Of a DNA stretch of 64,000 bases, positions 24,423 to 34,589 are shown piece by piece. Under the pieces are notes generated by a model. The model searched no databases. It was given only the letters and a program-made list of their open reading frames with translations, and was not told the DNA's origin. Position 1 is the stretch's first letter, and the number at the start of each line of letters is the position of its first letter. The position numbers and the translations under genes were made by a program. The stretch comes from Siphonodentalium dalli (taxonomy: Eukaryota > Mollusca > Scaphopoda > Gadilida > Siphonodentaliidae), in the NCBI GenBank assembly GCA_032622095.1, contig CP136061.1, positions 170,009,107-170,073,106 on the forward strand, in the 5' to 3' direction.

Positions 24423-24592
24423 TTTGAGTTTTATTCGGCAGTTCTTTTGGGGTTACCTCGCAGCTTGCGAAGTCTTTGGGTTTAAATCGAGACGAATTTA
24501 AGGCGGCGATTTCCGCTTGGGTCTCGGCGACGGTAAGGTTATTGTCGTTTATATCTACCTCTACTTCTGCCTTCTCTCGTTCCGTATAAGCA
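24423..24592 (-). pseudogene. RNase H-integrase linker (element A), two frameshifts
   Basis: The minus strand encodes NAYTEREKAEVEVDINDNN and RFKPKDFASCEVTPKELPNK in a frame different from both neighbours, so there are shifts near 24600 and 24430. The composition fits the charged linker between RNase H and integrase. Confidence 0.5.
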
Positions 24593-24858
24593 TTAGGTGG
24601 CGTTCCACTGTTGAATTTTCTTGTTCTGCATGGGGGATTCCAAGATATACTTCAATGGTTTATGATCTGTTTTTATCGTGAAGGTGACGTTATGAAGGTA
24701 ATGGTCCAATCTTTGTAACGCGAAATGAATTGCATATGCCTCTTTCTCCACAGTTGGCCATCGGGTTTGAGTATCACTAAGTTTGTGTGAGAGATAATAA
24801 ATTGGTTCTTCAACGCCATCTGGCTCGAAGGCACCAGTTAAGAGATATGTGCCAATTC
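24593..24858 (-). pseudogene. pol: Gypsy RNase H (element A), 5' cut by R2
   Basis: Minus-strand residues PDGVEEPIYYLSHKLSDTQ, RWPTVEKEAYAIHFALQRL and FTIKTDHKPLKYIL are the RNase H core, with the catalytic Glu of VEKEA and Asp of TDHK. The N-terminal strand with the first catalytic Asp and all of RT are missing because repeat R2 begins at about 24859. The sequence differs clearly from element B (KPLKYIL here, WLLNF there), so A and B are different Gypsy families. Confidence 0.85.
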
Positions 24859-25449
24859 GGGTACATATAACTCTTAAGGCTATCAGAACGGTTTGATTTA
24901 ATTTATTTAAAACAAAGTCAATAATGTTCAATCATCGGCATCTGGGTTTCTCCTGGTTGAGTTTATCTTCCTGTTGTCTGCTCGGTTTAGGGTCTTCTTC
25001 CGTCTTCTTAGATTGGGCGTGTCTCTTGTCTTCTACTCGGTTGAGTTCCGGTTGAGTTTGTCTTCCTGTGGGCCGTTTGTTAGAAATACCAGCTCATAAT
25101 GTTTACCTTGTATTTTCGTCCATTGCTCCAAACTGCTCTTCTACGCGTCCGAGGATTCTTGGTGATCGCTGGGGTGGTTGGTTAGAACTGGCCTCGGTTC
25201 TCAATTCGTCTGCCTTCAAATACGGAGACGGTATTATTCCGGGTCGGTTCGCATTTCATGGTACGTCATTTGGGGCGTTCCTAGGTTAACCAGGCGGAGC
25301 AGTTTTCCTGTGTGTTCTTCAAACTCTGCTCCCTATCCATTACGCTGTGTTAGGTTTCAGTAGCTTTCCCTGGCGAAGTATCTAGTCTCATTAATCCCAA
25401 GATCGGTCTGTTTACTCCCCAATTATCCACCTGTGTATGTGTCGGACAT
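24859..25449. mobile_element. ~600-bp repeat R2, partner of R1
   Basis: Same sequence and orientation as 19256-19857, with scattered substitutions and a ~13-bp deletion near 25070. On its left it interrupts element A RNase H; on its right, after GTCGGACA, comes unrelated sequence. The left flank again reads GTGCCAAT-CGGGTAC, so that motif is probably part of the repeat. Confidence 0.6.
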
Positions 25450-26497
25450 GTCGCTAGAGATTTTAGAAATAAGGGCGGAATCAACTATACTCTGATTCCA
25501 CTAACTGAGCACGGAATCAACTATATACTGATTCCACTAACTGAGCACAGAGCATGCTTTGCATATCCATATGCACTATATATGTTTGTACATAACAGAG
25601 CAGAATCAACTATACACTGGTTCCACTAACTGAGCACATAATACGCTATGCATATCCAAATGCACTATATGATTGTACATATACGGAATTTGGTATCTAG
25701 TTACGGATTAGTTCCATACGTATCAGTATGTTATCCTTTGAAGAACCATACTGAGATACCCGCTGACACCACGGGTCACAAAACGGAAAATGGAGGAACC
25801 ACAAAGGCAACAGGCCTCAATGAACTCATGAAACTCATTGTTATTTGTCAGTTGTGACACGATAACTGCTATACATGTACACCACATTCATGGCTTGTTT
25901 CGGTTGACATTAAATGGATTTTAATGTATTTTCTTCTTATCACTGGTGACTTCGAACAACCGACTTTACCACCCTAGGTTTTAATTACCTTCCCGGGTTA
26001 CATCCACACACCGATTGATTAGATATATGTGGTCAAATCGACTACTGCGGGAGCTCATAAGGCCAATAGTAATTATGATTTAATTAAATAATAACTGTTA
26101 CTATCTAATATGTACATAAAACTCGGTCTCTCTTGCATATAGAGATACATCACCGATAGGACCTCAGTGGTACAGCATTTGCATCGGCTCCATGCAACTG
26201 GTGTCAATTAAATTGATAGCCACTCCCACTACTAAGCACCCATCGCCCATTGGATCTGAATGTGTGTTGACTTATCCACATATGACACACGGCTCAACTG
26301 CAGACTGTCTTCAGTCTTGAGATAGACTCGGCTTTCGACAGACCCTATTCTAATCTTGCCAGCCAACTATGACATGTGGTTCATTCCACATTGTTCTCTC
26401 GCTTCGGCGATCGAGGTTTGAGCTGAGGTGATTCCCCCGACAGGGGCGTTTGTCTGTCGGAGTGGTGTACCCATTCCTCGCATTACAGTACTCAGTA
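25450..26497. other. Unassigned tract between R2 and satellite
   Basis: No credible gene on either strand. It contains the hairpin repeats at 25477-25640 and a 7-bp-stem inverted repeat around 26438-26462 (CCGACAG...CTGTCGG). The rest has no recognisable feature. Confidence 0.6.
25477..25640. repeat. Three copies of a small hairpin repeat
   Basis: GGAATCA...TGATTCC (7-bp stem, 9-nt loop) followed by ACTAACTGAGCAC occurs at 25477 and 25513 (period 36), and in a slightly changed form at 25602. The last two are followed by similar GCATATCCAWATGCACTATAT sequence, so a ~90-bp unit was duplicated as well. Confidence 0.8.
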
Positions 26498-27261
26498 TTA
26501 CATTTTCCGGTCGAAATATTTTCTAAGTCGTATGTCTAGCGCCGAACGCCTAACCAACTTCACACGGGCAGCCTGACATTCGAATTTCATTTTAGAATTT
26601 CCTTGACAATTTTGACCAGATTCGAGAGGGGGAGCACGAATTGGGTCAAAATATGATGTTTCGCGCAAAAAACTCGAAATTCATTTTTGGGTTGAAATAT
26701 TTTCTAAGTCGAACGCCTAACTGAAAGCCAGCCTGACATTCGATTTCACTTAAAATCTTGAACTCGGCAACAGTCTGCGACCCGTGCATTTGGTTATGAA
26801 GATTACTACTGGGGACACACTTCCTCGCCAAATTTGGAGTCGATCGGTCAACAAACGAGGCCTGTCCCCTCTATAGAACTTTATATATTTTTGGGTCGAA
26901 AATTTGATTGAGAGAGCACGAATTTGGGTAAAAAGAACACTTTTAGCGCAAAAAAATAAAATTCAATTTTTCGATCGAAATATTTTCTAAGTCGTATGTC
27001 TAGCGCCGAACGCCTAACCAACTTCACACGAGCAGCCTGACAATCGAATTTCATTTTCGAATTTCCTTGACAATTTTGACCAGATTCGAGTGGGGGGTCG
27101 ACGTTGCTGAACTTAGCTGATCGGTCGAGAACCGGTGATTTCAACGTGAAATGGCCGTAAACATAAAGTCCCTGTAATTTAAACATCATATGGCTCCATA
27201 TCCACCAGTGATTGAAAAATTGAAATGCAAAAGTTTTGTCTACAGCACCAGAGATTTACAC
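26498..27261. repeat. 5S-associated satellite, left segment
   Basis: Begins at ATTACATTTTCCGGTCGAAAT, the start of the ~515-bp unit, and runs into the long-inverted-repeat element. It contains a partial A unit and the 75-bp flank of the 5S module (CATATGGCTCC..., AAAAGTTTTGTCTACAGCACC). It is the same satellite that resumes at 34201. Confidence 0.9.
27256..27261. repeat. Left target-site duplication of the 6.9-kb element
   Basis: TTACAC precedes the element, and TTACAC (34199-34204) spans its right edge. Empty satellite copies read GATTTACACGTACAAACC, so the duplicated target is 4-6 bp depending on which terminal bases belong to the element; 4 bp (ACAC) gives perfectly symmetric termini. Confidence 0.85.
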
Positions 27262-28585
27262 AAGAAGAATAGCCGTCTCGTTGACTTCACATCTAAAAAT
27301 AGAATCTTTGGGGTCTAAAATTGGTTGTACTAAAATATTCTCAAAACTTCCAAAATATCAAAACCCAAAATTTTTTTCAAAACTTCCAAAAATTATTTTT
27401 CCAAAAAATTTCAAAACCCAAAACTTCCAAAAAATTTCAAAACCCCAAAACTTCCAAAAGAAAAAATTTCAAAACCCCCAAAATTATTTCTCTAAAAAAA
27501 AAGTTTAAATAAAACATTTATAACGAGTTTTCGGTTTCTGAGAATCTCGATATTAAAAAATGTCGAATGTTAAATTATTTGCGCGTAATATCTTTCGTTA
27601 TTTTTTTTGTTCAAATATTTTTCATGAAATTATTAATCGATGTTTAGAAATAGCTTTATTGGACATTGTGACCATCGGTATGAATGCATACATTCCAGTG
27701 TTTATCGGACGCAGTTCATACATATATAATTGTCATACCTGAAAATAGACACCATTACTCTTACATAAATAATAAAGAGCGTTTATTCTTAACTTCTCTA
27801 TCCCAGATGAAGTTATTGAGTATATGACAGGTGTGTATTATCGTGAATTATTGGAAGTATTGAGATGTACTATGTTGAATCACGTGTGGACGAAAAGGGT
27901 AATGCGAAATTACAACCCCCAGAATGAATTGTCATATTCGATGGAACATATTATGTACACGTAATCACACACGACATTGTGGGTAACAATGTGTCTTTCA
28001 CACCTTGCTTTACCAAATGAATTCTATTATATTCCCGTTCACAATTATATGCCATTCAGAAAACATATCGATTTAATGTCTGAGCAGAATTAGTTGTTTA
28101 ACGGGTTAGTATCAATTAAGGTTGATAAACTGTGTCATTGTTAGCATTAACACGATAATTAGTTATCCAAAACATGCATACATGATACGTCCAGGTCACT
28201 CAATGATAGAAATTGCCTCGTTGACATTGTTATAACAACATTACGTAATAACCACTTATCATTCCATTCACACTTACGCTCATTTTGTATACCGAAACTC
28301 CAGTTAGCACCGATGATGTAACATTATATCACTGTTATTGTATCAATTGATAGGTTCAGACAAGTTCGATGTTTAGAAAATAGATTATACCAATTGTAAA
28401 AATGTGCAAATAACTGTATGTAGGCCTACCAGTGGATGAATAGTCTGCCGGAGAAGTACTGTGTAGACAGGTCTTGTCGGTAAGAGAGTCAGACGAGAAG
28501 TGAAGGCTCGGCTATTAAAACATAGTAATGCGATAGCGAACATCAAACGAGTCTGCGCACGCATATCTGTCAAAGGATACAATGG

Positions 28586-28673
28586 CAGTCATTGGTCAAT
28601 TTATCCCCGGTGTCAGCTCAGTACAATAACAGTCATTGGTCAATTTATCCCCGGTGTCAGCTCAGTACACAAT
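28586..28673 (+). repeat. 44-bp tandem duplication within the left arm
   Basis: CAGTCATTGGTCAATTTATC recurs at 28586 and 28630. The same duplication exists in the right arm at about 32789-32876. Confidence 0.85.
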
Positions 28674-28705
28674 CGGCACGAAGCCGGAGGTCATAATTAC
28701 TCTTA

Positions 28706-29255
28706 CGAATGAAGAGCGTTGAACATATACGAAATTATTACACGAATGAACTGAAATTTATATTTCACATCTTACCAACAACAGATACAGACATAGTCAT
28801 AGTGTTATACTATCTTACATGTACCCATGCTATGACATCATTCGAAGGGGCAATACACTCAAGGAGTTAAAGTGACACGAAACAAGGGACGTGATGTAAT
28901 ATTGGTGTTTGAATCTTAAAGGAACACAAGACACTCTAAAGGGACACTCATTATTAATGAATGTTAACAATACAAGCGCACGAATGAAGAGCGTTGAACA
29001 TATACGAAATTACTACACGAATGAACTGAAATTTATATTTCACATCTTACCAACAACAGATACAGACATAGGCATAGTGTTATACTATCTTACATGTACC
29101 CATGCTATGACATACTTAAAGGGGGATAATGCACGCACGGTGTGGAATGTTAAAGTGACACGAAACAAGGGACGTGATGCAATATTGGTGTTTGAATATT
29201 AAAAGGAACACAAGACACTCTAAAGGGACACTCATTATGAATGAATGTTAACAAT
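28706..29255 (+). repeat. 275-bp tandem duplication within the left arm
   Basis: Two copies starting CGAATGAAGAGCGTTGAAC at 28706 and 28981. Mirrored in the right arm at about 32207-32756. Confidence 0.85.
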
Positions 29256-29436
29256 ACAAGCGCAGTGGTTGAAAGTTAAAATGACAGATCAATATTTAAG
29301 GGTCAAATTTTCGGGCACTTAATGCACCTTTTATCATTACGTATCGTTTCTCACTCTACAATTCCCAATAATCCACACACTCTCTCCCCCCAGCTTATAG
29401 ATATATAACGAAAACGAGAATATCATGTTGATGAAG

Positions 29437-29442
29437 TTTATT
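29437..29442 (-). promoter_or_regulatory. Candidate polyadenylation signal
   Basis: AATAAA on the minus strand, five bases after the TAA stop of the ATPase ORF. Mirrored by the right-arm copy next to 32035. Confidence 0.55.
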
Positions 29443-29447
29443 GAAAT

Positions 29448-31184
29448 TTAATCGTCCGAATTGTCATCACTTTCGTCAGAAGTGTCATATGTTACGTCCA
29501 TGAATTTTTCTAGCATCGGTTTGTACTTTAATATTGACATTTTCACTGCATCACATTCTCCATAACCATTATTCAAATATTTGTCGACTTTATCCATGAC
29601 TCTGTTGTGCAGAGTCCCATTGCGCAGCTGCATATACGATACTATTGTCCAAGCATAATCATTCATAAAGTGTATCATATCTTTACTTTTAAGGTCCTTG
29701 TCAGCTTGTTCTTTTGCTTCTGCGTCTTTCGAGCCATTTTCCTTATACGTGTCCACTTTATCACTCCATTCCTCACGTGTTTTATCTCTACTTTCAGCAC
29801 ACAAACTTTTGAAGTATTCATCTTCATTCAATTTAATTTCCTTATTCTGACTATCATCCGGGTCCTCAGTTAATTTTCGTTTTAACTTATTTTCTTGACA
29901 CCAGTTTTTTACGTGTCTCTGAACATCATAATGATCTGCGAACAAAAGCCCACAGTCATTACAAGGGTACGACATGTCTTCTCGAATGTCTATGTTTTGA
30001 CGGGTCTTCTTGTTAATTTCATCGAGCTCACCAGGTGGCCGTATGTCGTTAGTATAGTCATTATGTTGACCCTGGGGCACAATATAATTATATGTTATGC
30101 CCTTCTGTTGACCAGGGAGTTCTCTGTCATCATATTTCATCGCATTCTGTTGACCCTGGGTCTCAGTGTCTTTTGTATGTTTTTTCATCCCATTCTGTTC
30201 ATCTGGGTGTTCTCTGTCTTTTTGGAGATTATATTTCATGCCATTCCATTCACCCCTATGTTGGTTCGTGTCCTCTTTTAGTACATTCTGTCGCAGACGT
30301 AATGTGTCCGGGGTTGCGGCTTTTAAATCCACCAGTAGGTAACCGTACGGTTCACTCGTCGCTTCCGAAAACTCTCGAACCATACGCTGAGGACATTCAG
30401 GATACATCTGTCTTGATAATGTTGAAATTAATCCCTTGTCGATTGGGTTATTGAACAATACCAAATATTGACAATTTCGTCGTTGCGTTGGATCTTTGTT
30501 GTAGTAGAAATTCTGGTTCAAACTTATCAAAGATAAGTTCAAATGGTGACTTCCTTCGGAATGCAAATCATTAACTCTCTGGTCTTTTGATGAAGTTTGC
30601 ATCAAGTCATCGAGTATAACTAGATTTTTATACCGGGGGTTGATAAGAGAATCCAAGTTTGCTGGTATTCCTCGTATAAAGTTGGCCTGAGGGGTGACGG
30701 TATACTTTAATTCGTCATATAGGGGCTGCCAATATTTATAAAACCATATTATTCTGTCAGGTGCGGGTGATATTTTTGAGGCAGACTTTTGTAGTAAGTT
30801 TTTCACGAAGTATGTCTTACCACAAGATGTCGGTCCACTTACACATGCCGTGAATGGATGCTTGAAAATAAAATCTTCATGGACATTGGCCATTGGATCA
30901 TCAAAGCAGGATGTTATGTCGCTTGGTGGCTGTTGTTGTGGTTGTTGTTGTTGTTGTTGTTGTGGCTGATGATAATGTTGTTGTTGTTGTTGTTGTTGTG
31001 GCTGATGTGGCTGATGATACTGTTGTTGTTGTTGTTGTTGTTGGTGTTGTTGTTGCGGCTGATGATACTGTTGTTGTTGTCGTTGTTGTTGTTGTTCTGA
31101 AGGTGTGTGTTTAACTTTGATATGACGCTTCAAACTATCTTGCCAAGCATAGACACTTAAACACTCTTCACATTGATACTTCAT
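29448..31184 (-). CDS. Zinc-finger / P-loop ATPase, A32-like packaging type
   Basis: Intact 578-residue ORF. Residues 5-26 are a C2H2 finger (Cys5, Cys8, His21, His26). Residues 31-86 are Gln-rich with His and Pro. Residues 117-124 are a Walker A (GPTSCGKT) and 188-193 a Walker B (LVILDD), followed by LNLSLISLNQNFYYNK and a conserved-looking YLVLFNNPIDKGLISTLSRQMYP block. This layout resembles the A32-like genome-packaging ATPases of Polinton-type elements and large DNA viruses, which move DNA into capsids. Residues ~305-385 are degenerate 15-20-residue repeats containing N-[GA]-M-K. Cys408, Cys411, His424 and Cys429 form a C2HC finger. The C-terminus is charged and ends in an acidic tail. 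A TATA-like box lies ~45 bp upstream and AATAAA just after the stop. Packaging ATPase is inferred from motifs; a helicase-like or domesticated P-loop protein is possible. Confidence 0.75.
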   Translation of the reverse strand: MKYQCEECLSVYAWQDSLKRHIKVKHTPSEQQQQRQQQQYHQPQQQHQQQQQQQQYHQPHQPQQQQQQQHYHQPQQQQQQQPQQQPPSDITSCFDDPMANVHEDFIFKHPFTACVSGPTSCGKTYFVKNLLQKSASKISPAPDRIIWFYKYWQPLYDELKYTVTPQANFIRGIPANLDSLINPRYKNLVILDDLMQTSSKDQRVNDLHSEGSHHLNLSLISLNQNFYYNKDPTQRRNCQYLVLFNNPIDKGLISTLSRQMYPECPQRMVREFSEATSEPYGYLLVDLKAATPDTLRLRQNVLKEDTNQHRGEWNGMKYNLQKDREHPDEQNGMKKHTKDTETQGQQNAMKYDDRELPGQQKGITYNYIVPQGQHNDYTNDIRPPGELDEINKKTRQNIDIREDMSYPCNDCGLLFADHYDVQRHVKNWCQENKLKRKLTEDPDDSQNKEIKLNEDEYFKSLCAESRDKTREEWSDKVDTYKENGSKDAEAKEQADKDLKSKDMIHFMNDYAWTIVSYMQLRNGTLHNRVMDKVDKYLNNGYGECDAVKMSILKYKPMLEKFMDVTYDTSDESDDNSDD

Positions 31185-31225
31185 TTTCCTATATAATCAG
31201 TGAAATCGAGCGTTCTTCTATGCAC

Positions 31226-31239
31226 CTATATTTATATAG
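31226..31239 (-). promoter_or_regulatory. TATA-like box upstream of the ATPase ORF
   Basis: CTATATAAATATAG on the minus strand, about 42-55 bp before the ATG at 31184. A plausible core promoter by sequence and spacing only. Confidence 0.45.
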
Positions 31240-31548
31240 AACAGAAACAAGGGAAACGTGGTGGACTAGTTAACTAGTTCAGGCTGTCGTTCACAACGTC
31301 TCTTAGTGTTGTTTGTACTGGATACAAATTTATCACATTAGCTACAATACAACCTACCTATCCAAATGTCAATGCAATTATGAGTGATTTCAATATGAAC
31401 ACTCTATTATATAGATATGTGTAACCTGGTGACTGACATGATGATACAGTTATGCACTAAATAATGGACTGCTTAACCACAGCAGAATTATAGGTAACTT
31501 TTCAGGAGTTAGTCGGAAATATGGCTTGTTGCCATTCATCGGAAAGCT

Positions 31549-31605
31549 CTCGCCGGCGGCGGCGGCGGCGGCATTGCGGTATTTTACTGCGGCGGCCCGC
31601 CGCCG
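31549..31605. repeat. CGG repeat and GC hairpin at the inner arm boundary
   Basis: GGC/CGG triplets at 31552-31573, then CGGCGG-CCCG-CCGCCG (31590-31605), a 6-bp stem with a 4-nt loop that overlaps the first bases of the right arm (31604). It contrasts sharply with the AT-rich surroundings. Confidence 0.8.
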
Positions 31606-34200
31606 AAAATGAACTGAGGACCCGGATGATAGTCAGAATAAGGAAATTAAATTGAATGAAGATGAATACTTCAAAAGTTTGTGTGCTGAAAGTAGAGATA
31701 AAACACGTGAGGAATGGAGTGATAAAGTGGACACGTATAAGGAAAATGGCTCGAAAGACGCAGAAGCAAAAGAACAAGCTGACAAGGACCTTAAAAGTAA
31801 AGATATGATACACTTTATGAATGATTATGCTTGGACAATAGTATCGTATATGCAGCTGCGCAATGGGACTCTGCACAACAGAGTCATGGATAAAGTCGAC
31901 AAATATTTGAAAAATGGTTATGGAGAATGTGATGCAGTGAAAATGTCAATATTAAAGTACAAACCGATGCTAGAACAATTCATGGACGTAACATATGACA
32001 CTTCTGACGAAAGTGATGACAATTCGGACGATTAAATTTCAATAAACTTCATCAACATGATATTCTCGTTTTCGTTATATATCTATAAGCTGGGGGGAGA
32101 GAGTGTGTGGATTATTGGGAATTGTAGAGTGAGAAACGATACGTAATGATAAAAGGTGCATTAAGTGCCCGAAAATTTGACCCTTAAATATTGATCTGTC
32201 ATTTTAACTTTCAACCACTGCGCTTCATTCATAATGAGTGTCCCTTTAGAGTGTCTTGTGTTCCTTTTAATATTCAAACACCAATATTGCATCACGTCCC
32301 TTGTTTCGTGTCACTTTAACATTCCACACCGTGCGCGCATTATCCCTCTTTAAGTATGTCATAGCATGGGTACATGTAAGATAGTATAACACTATGCCTA
32401 TGTCTGTATCTGTTGTTGGTAAGATGTGAAACATAAATTTCAGTTCATTCGTGTAGTAATTTCGTATATGTTCAACGCTCTTCATTCGTGCGCTTGTATT
32501 GTTAACATTCATTCATAATGAGTGTCCCTTTAGAGTGTCCCTTTAAGATTCAAACACCAATATTACATCACGTCCCTTGTTTCGTGTCACTTTAACTCCT
32601 TGAGTGTATTGCCCCTTCGAATGATGTCATAGCATGGGTACATGTAAGATAGTATAACACTATGACTATGTCTGTATCTGTTGTTGGTAAGATGTGAAAT
32701 ATAAATTTCAGTTCATTCGTGTAATAATTTCGTATATGTTCAACGCTCTTCATTCGTAAGAGTAATTATGACCTCCGGCTTCGTGCCGATTGTGTACTGA
32801 GCTGACACCGGGGATAAATTGACCAATGACTGTTATTGTACTGAGCTGACACCGGGGATAAATTGACCAATGACTGCCAATGTATCCTTTGACAGATATG
32901 CGTGCGCAGACTCGTTTGATGTTCGCTATCGCATAACTATGTTTTAATAGCCGAGCCTTCACTTCTCGTCTGACTCTCTTACCGACAAGACCTGTCTACA
33001 CAGTACTTCTCCGGCAGACTATTCATCCACTGGTAGGCCTACATACAGTTATCTGCACATTTTTACAATTGGTATAATCTATTTTCTAAACATCGAACTT
33101 GTCTGAACCTATCAATTGATACAATAACAGTGATATAATGTTACATCATCGGTGCTAACTGGAGTTTCGGTATACAAAATGAGCGTAAGTGTGAATGGAA
33201 TGATAAGTGGTTATTACGTAATGTTGTTATAACAATGTCAACGAGGCAATTTCTATCATTGAGTGACCTGGACGTATCATGTATGCATGTTTTGGATAAC
33301 TAATTATCGTGTTAATGCTAACAATGACACAGTTTATCAACCTTAATTGATACTAACCCGTTAAACAACTAATTCTGCTCAGACATTAAATCGATATGTT
33401 TTCTGAATGGCATATAATTGTGAACGGGAATATAATAGAATTCATTTGGTAAAGCAAGGTGTGAAAGACACATTGTTACCCACAATGTCGTGTGTGATTA
33501 CGTGTACATAATATGTTCCATCGAATATGACAATTCATTCTGGGGGTTGTAATTTCGCATTACCCTTTTCGTCCACACGTGATTCAACATAGTACATCTC
33601 AATACTTCCAATAATTCACGATAATACACACCTGTCATATACTCAATAACTTCATCTGGGATAGAGAAGTTAAGAATAAACGCTCTTTATTATTTATGTA
33701 AGAGTAATGGTGTCTATTTTCAGGTATGACAATTATATATGTATGAACTGCGTCCGATAAACACTGGAATGTATGCATTCATACCGATGGTCACAATGTC
33801 CAATAAAGCTATTTCTAAACATCGATTAATAATTTCATGAAAAATATTTGAACAAAAAAAATAACGAAAGATATTACGCGCAAATAATTTAACATTCGAC
33901 ATTTTTTAGTATCGAGATTCTCAGAAACCGAAAACTCGTTATAAATTTTTTATTTAAACTTTTTTTTTAGAGAAATAATTTTGGGGGTTTTGAAATTTTT
34001 TCTTTTGGAAGTTTTGGGGTTTTGAAATTTTTTGGAAGTTTTGGGTTTTGAAATTTTTTGGAAAAATAATTTTTGGAAGTTTTGAAAAAAATTTTGGGTT
34101 TTGATATTTTGGAAGTTTTGAGAATATTTTAGTACAACCAATTTTAGACCCCAAAGATTCTATTTTTAGATGTGAAGTCAACGAGACGGCTATTCTTCTT
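31604..34200 (-). repeat. Right inverted arm
   Basis: Reverse complement of the left arm with scattered substitutions and small indels, for example a shorter spacer around 32535. Both internal tandem duplications of the left arm are present here too. The inner edge falls in a CGG-rich hairpin. Confidence 0.9.
31618..32035 (+). pseudogene. Inverted copy of the ATPase C-terminus
   Basis: The plus strand encodes the last ~138 residues of the ATPase (EDPDDSQNKEIK onward), in frame to the stop, with only a few substitutions such as KYLKNG for KYLNNG and LEQF for LEKF. It has no ATG start of its own and an in-frame TGA just upstream, so it is a 5'-truncated fragment created when the arm was copied. 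Confidence 0.85.
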
Positions 34201-34471
34201 ACACGTACAAACCGGGCTCGACGTTGCTTAACTTCGGAGATCGGACGAGAACCGGTGGTTTCAACGTGATATGGCCGTAGGCATGAAGTCCCTGTAATTT
34301 GAACATCATATATATGGCTCCACATCAACCAGTGTTTGAAAAATTCAAATGTAAAAGTTTTGTCTACAGCACCCGAGATTCCCAGGTGACTTTATCATAA
34401 AATCCCTGTAATTTAAACATCATATGGCTCCACATCCACATGTGTTTGAAAAATTGAAATGCAAAAGTTTT

Positions 34472-34589
34472 GTCTACAGCACCCGAGATTCCCAGGCGGT
34501 CACCCATCCAGGTACTAACCGGGCTGGACGTTGCTTAACTTAGGTGATCGGTCGAGAACCAGTGGTTTCAACGCGATATGGCCGTAGGC
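34472..34589 (-). rRNA. 5S rRNA-like copy, 118 nt
   Basis: Starts GCCTACGGCCATAT and ends GGGTGCTGTAGAC on the minus strand. The A-box region AAGTTAAGCAACG and the box C region GGATGGGTGACCGCCTGGG are intact. Departures from the usual 5S are AATCTCGGG for AATACCGGG and GTCCAG for GTCGAG. TTTT occurs within ~10 nt downstream, as for Pol III termination. Confidence 0.6.

Larger units (their letters stand above)
27262..29879 (+). repeat. Left inverted arm
   Basis: Matches 31604-34200 in reverse complement. It contains a low-complexity AAAACCC/TTCCAAAA tract (27330-27520), a 44-bp tandem duplication (28586 and 28630), a 275-bp tandem duplication (28706 and 28981) and the last ~140 codons of the ATPase gene. 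Confidence 0.9.
27262..34200. mobile_element. 6.9-kb long-inverted-repeat element carrying an ATPase gene
   Basis: Termini AAGAAGAATAGCCGTCTCG and its exact complement at 34182-34200. Arms of 2,618 bp (27262-29879) and 2,597 bp (31604-34200) are near-identical inverted copies around a 1,724-bp centre. It sits in the 5S satellite and is flanked by a 4-6 bp target-site duplication; the uninterrupted site is present many times in the satellite (for example near 46896). The only long ORF is the minus-strand ATPase at 29448-31184, whose 3' end lies in the left arm. There is no transposase, integrase or DNA polymerase, so it would be non-autonomous. The gene content and 6-bp TSD option recall Polinton/Maverick derivatives, but the arms are much longer than usual for that group. 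Low-complexity A/C tracts lie near both ends. Confidence 0.85.

Noticed and set aside
19256-25449. R1 and R2 as the two LTRs of one element
   Set aside because: The sequence between them holds parts of two different Gypsy families in the wrong order (RNase H-integrase before protease), and the outer flanks show no matching target-site duplication.
30858-31114. Plus-strand Leu- or Val-rich ORFs
   Set aside because: They are the antisense of the CAA/CAG polyQ tract of the ATPase gene.
31502-31876. Minus-strand ORF of 124 residues starting MQSPIAQL and its partner at 29607-29873
   Set aside because: Both are antisense shadows of the ATPase C-terminus in the two inverted arms.
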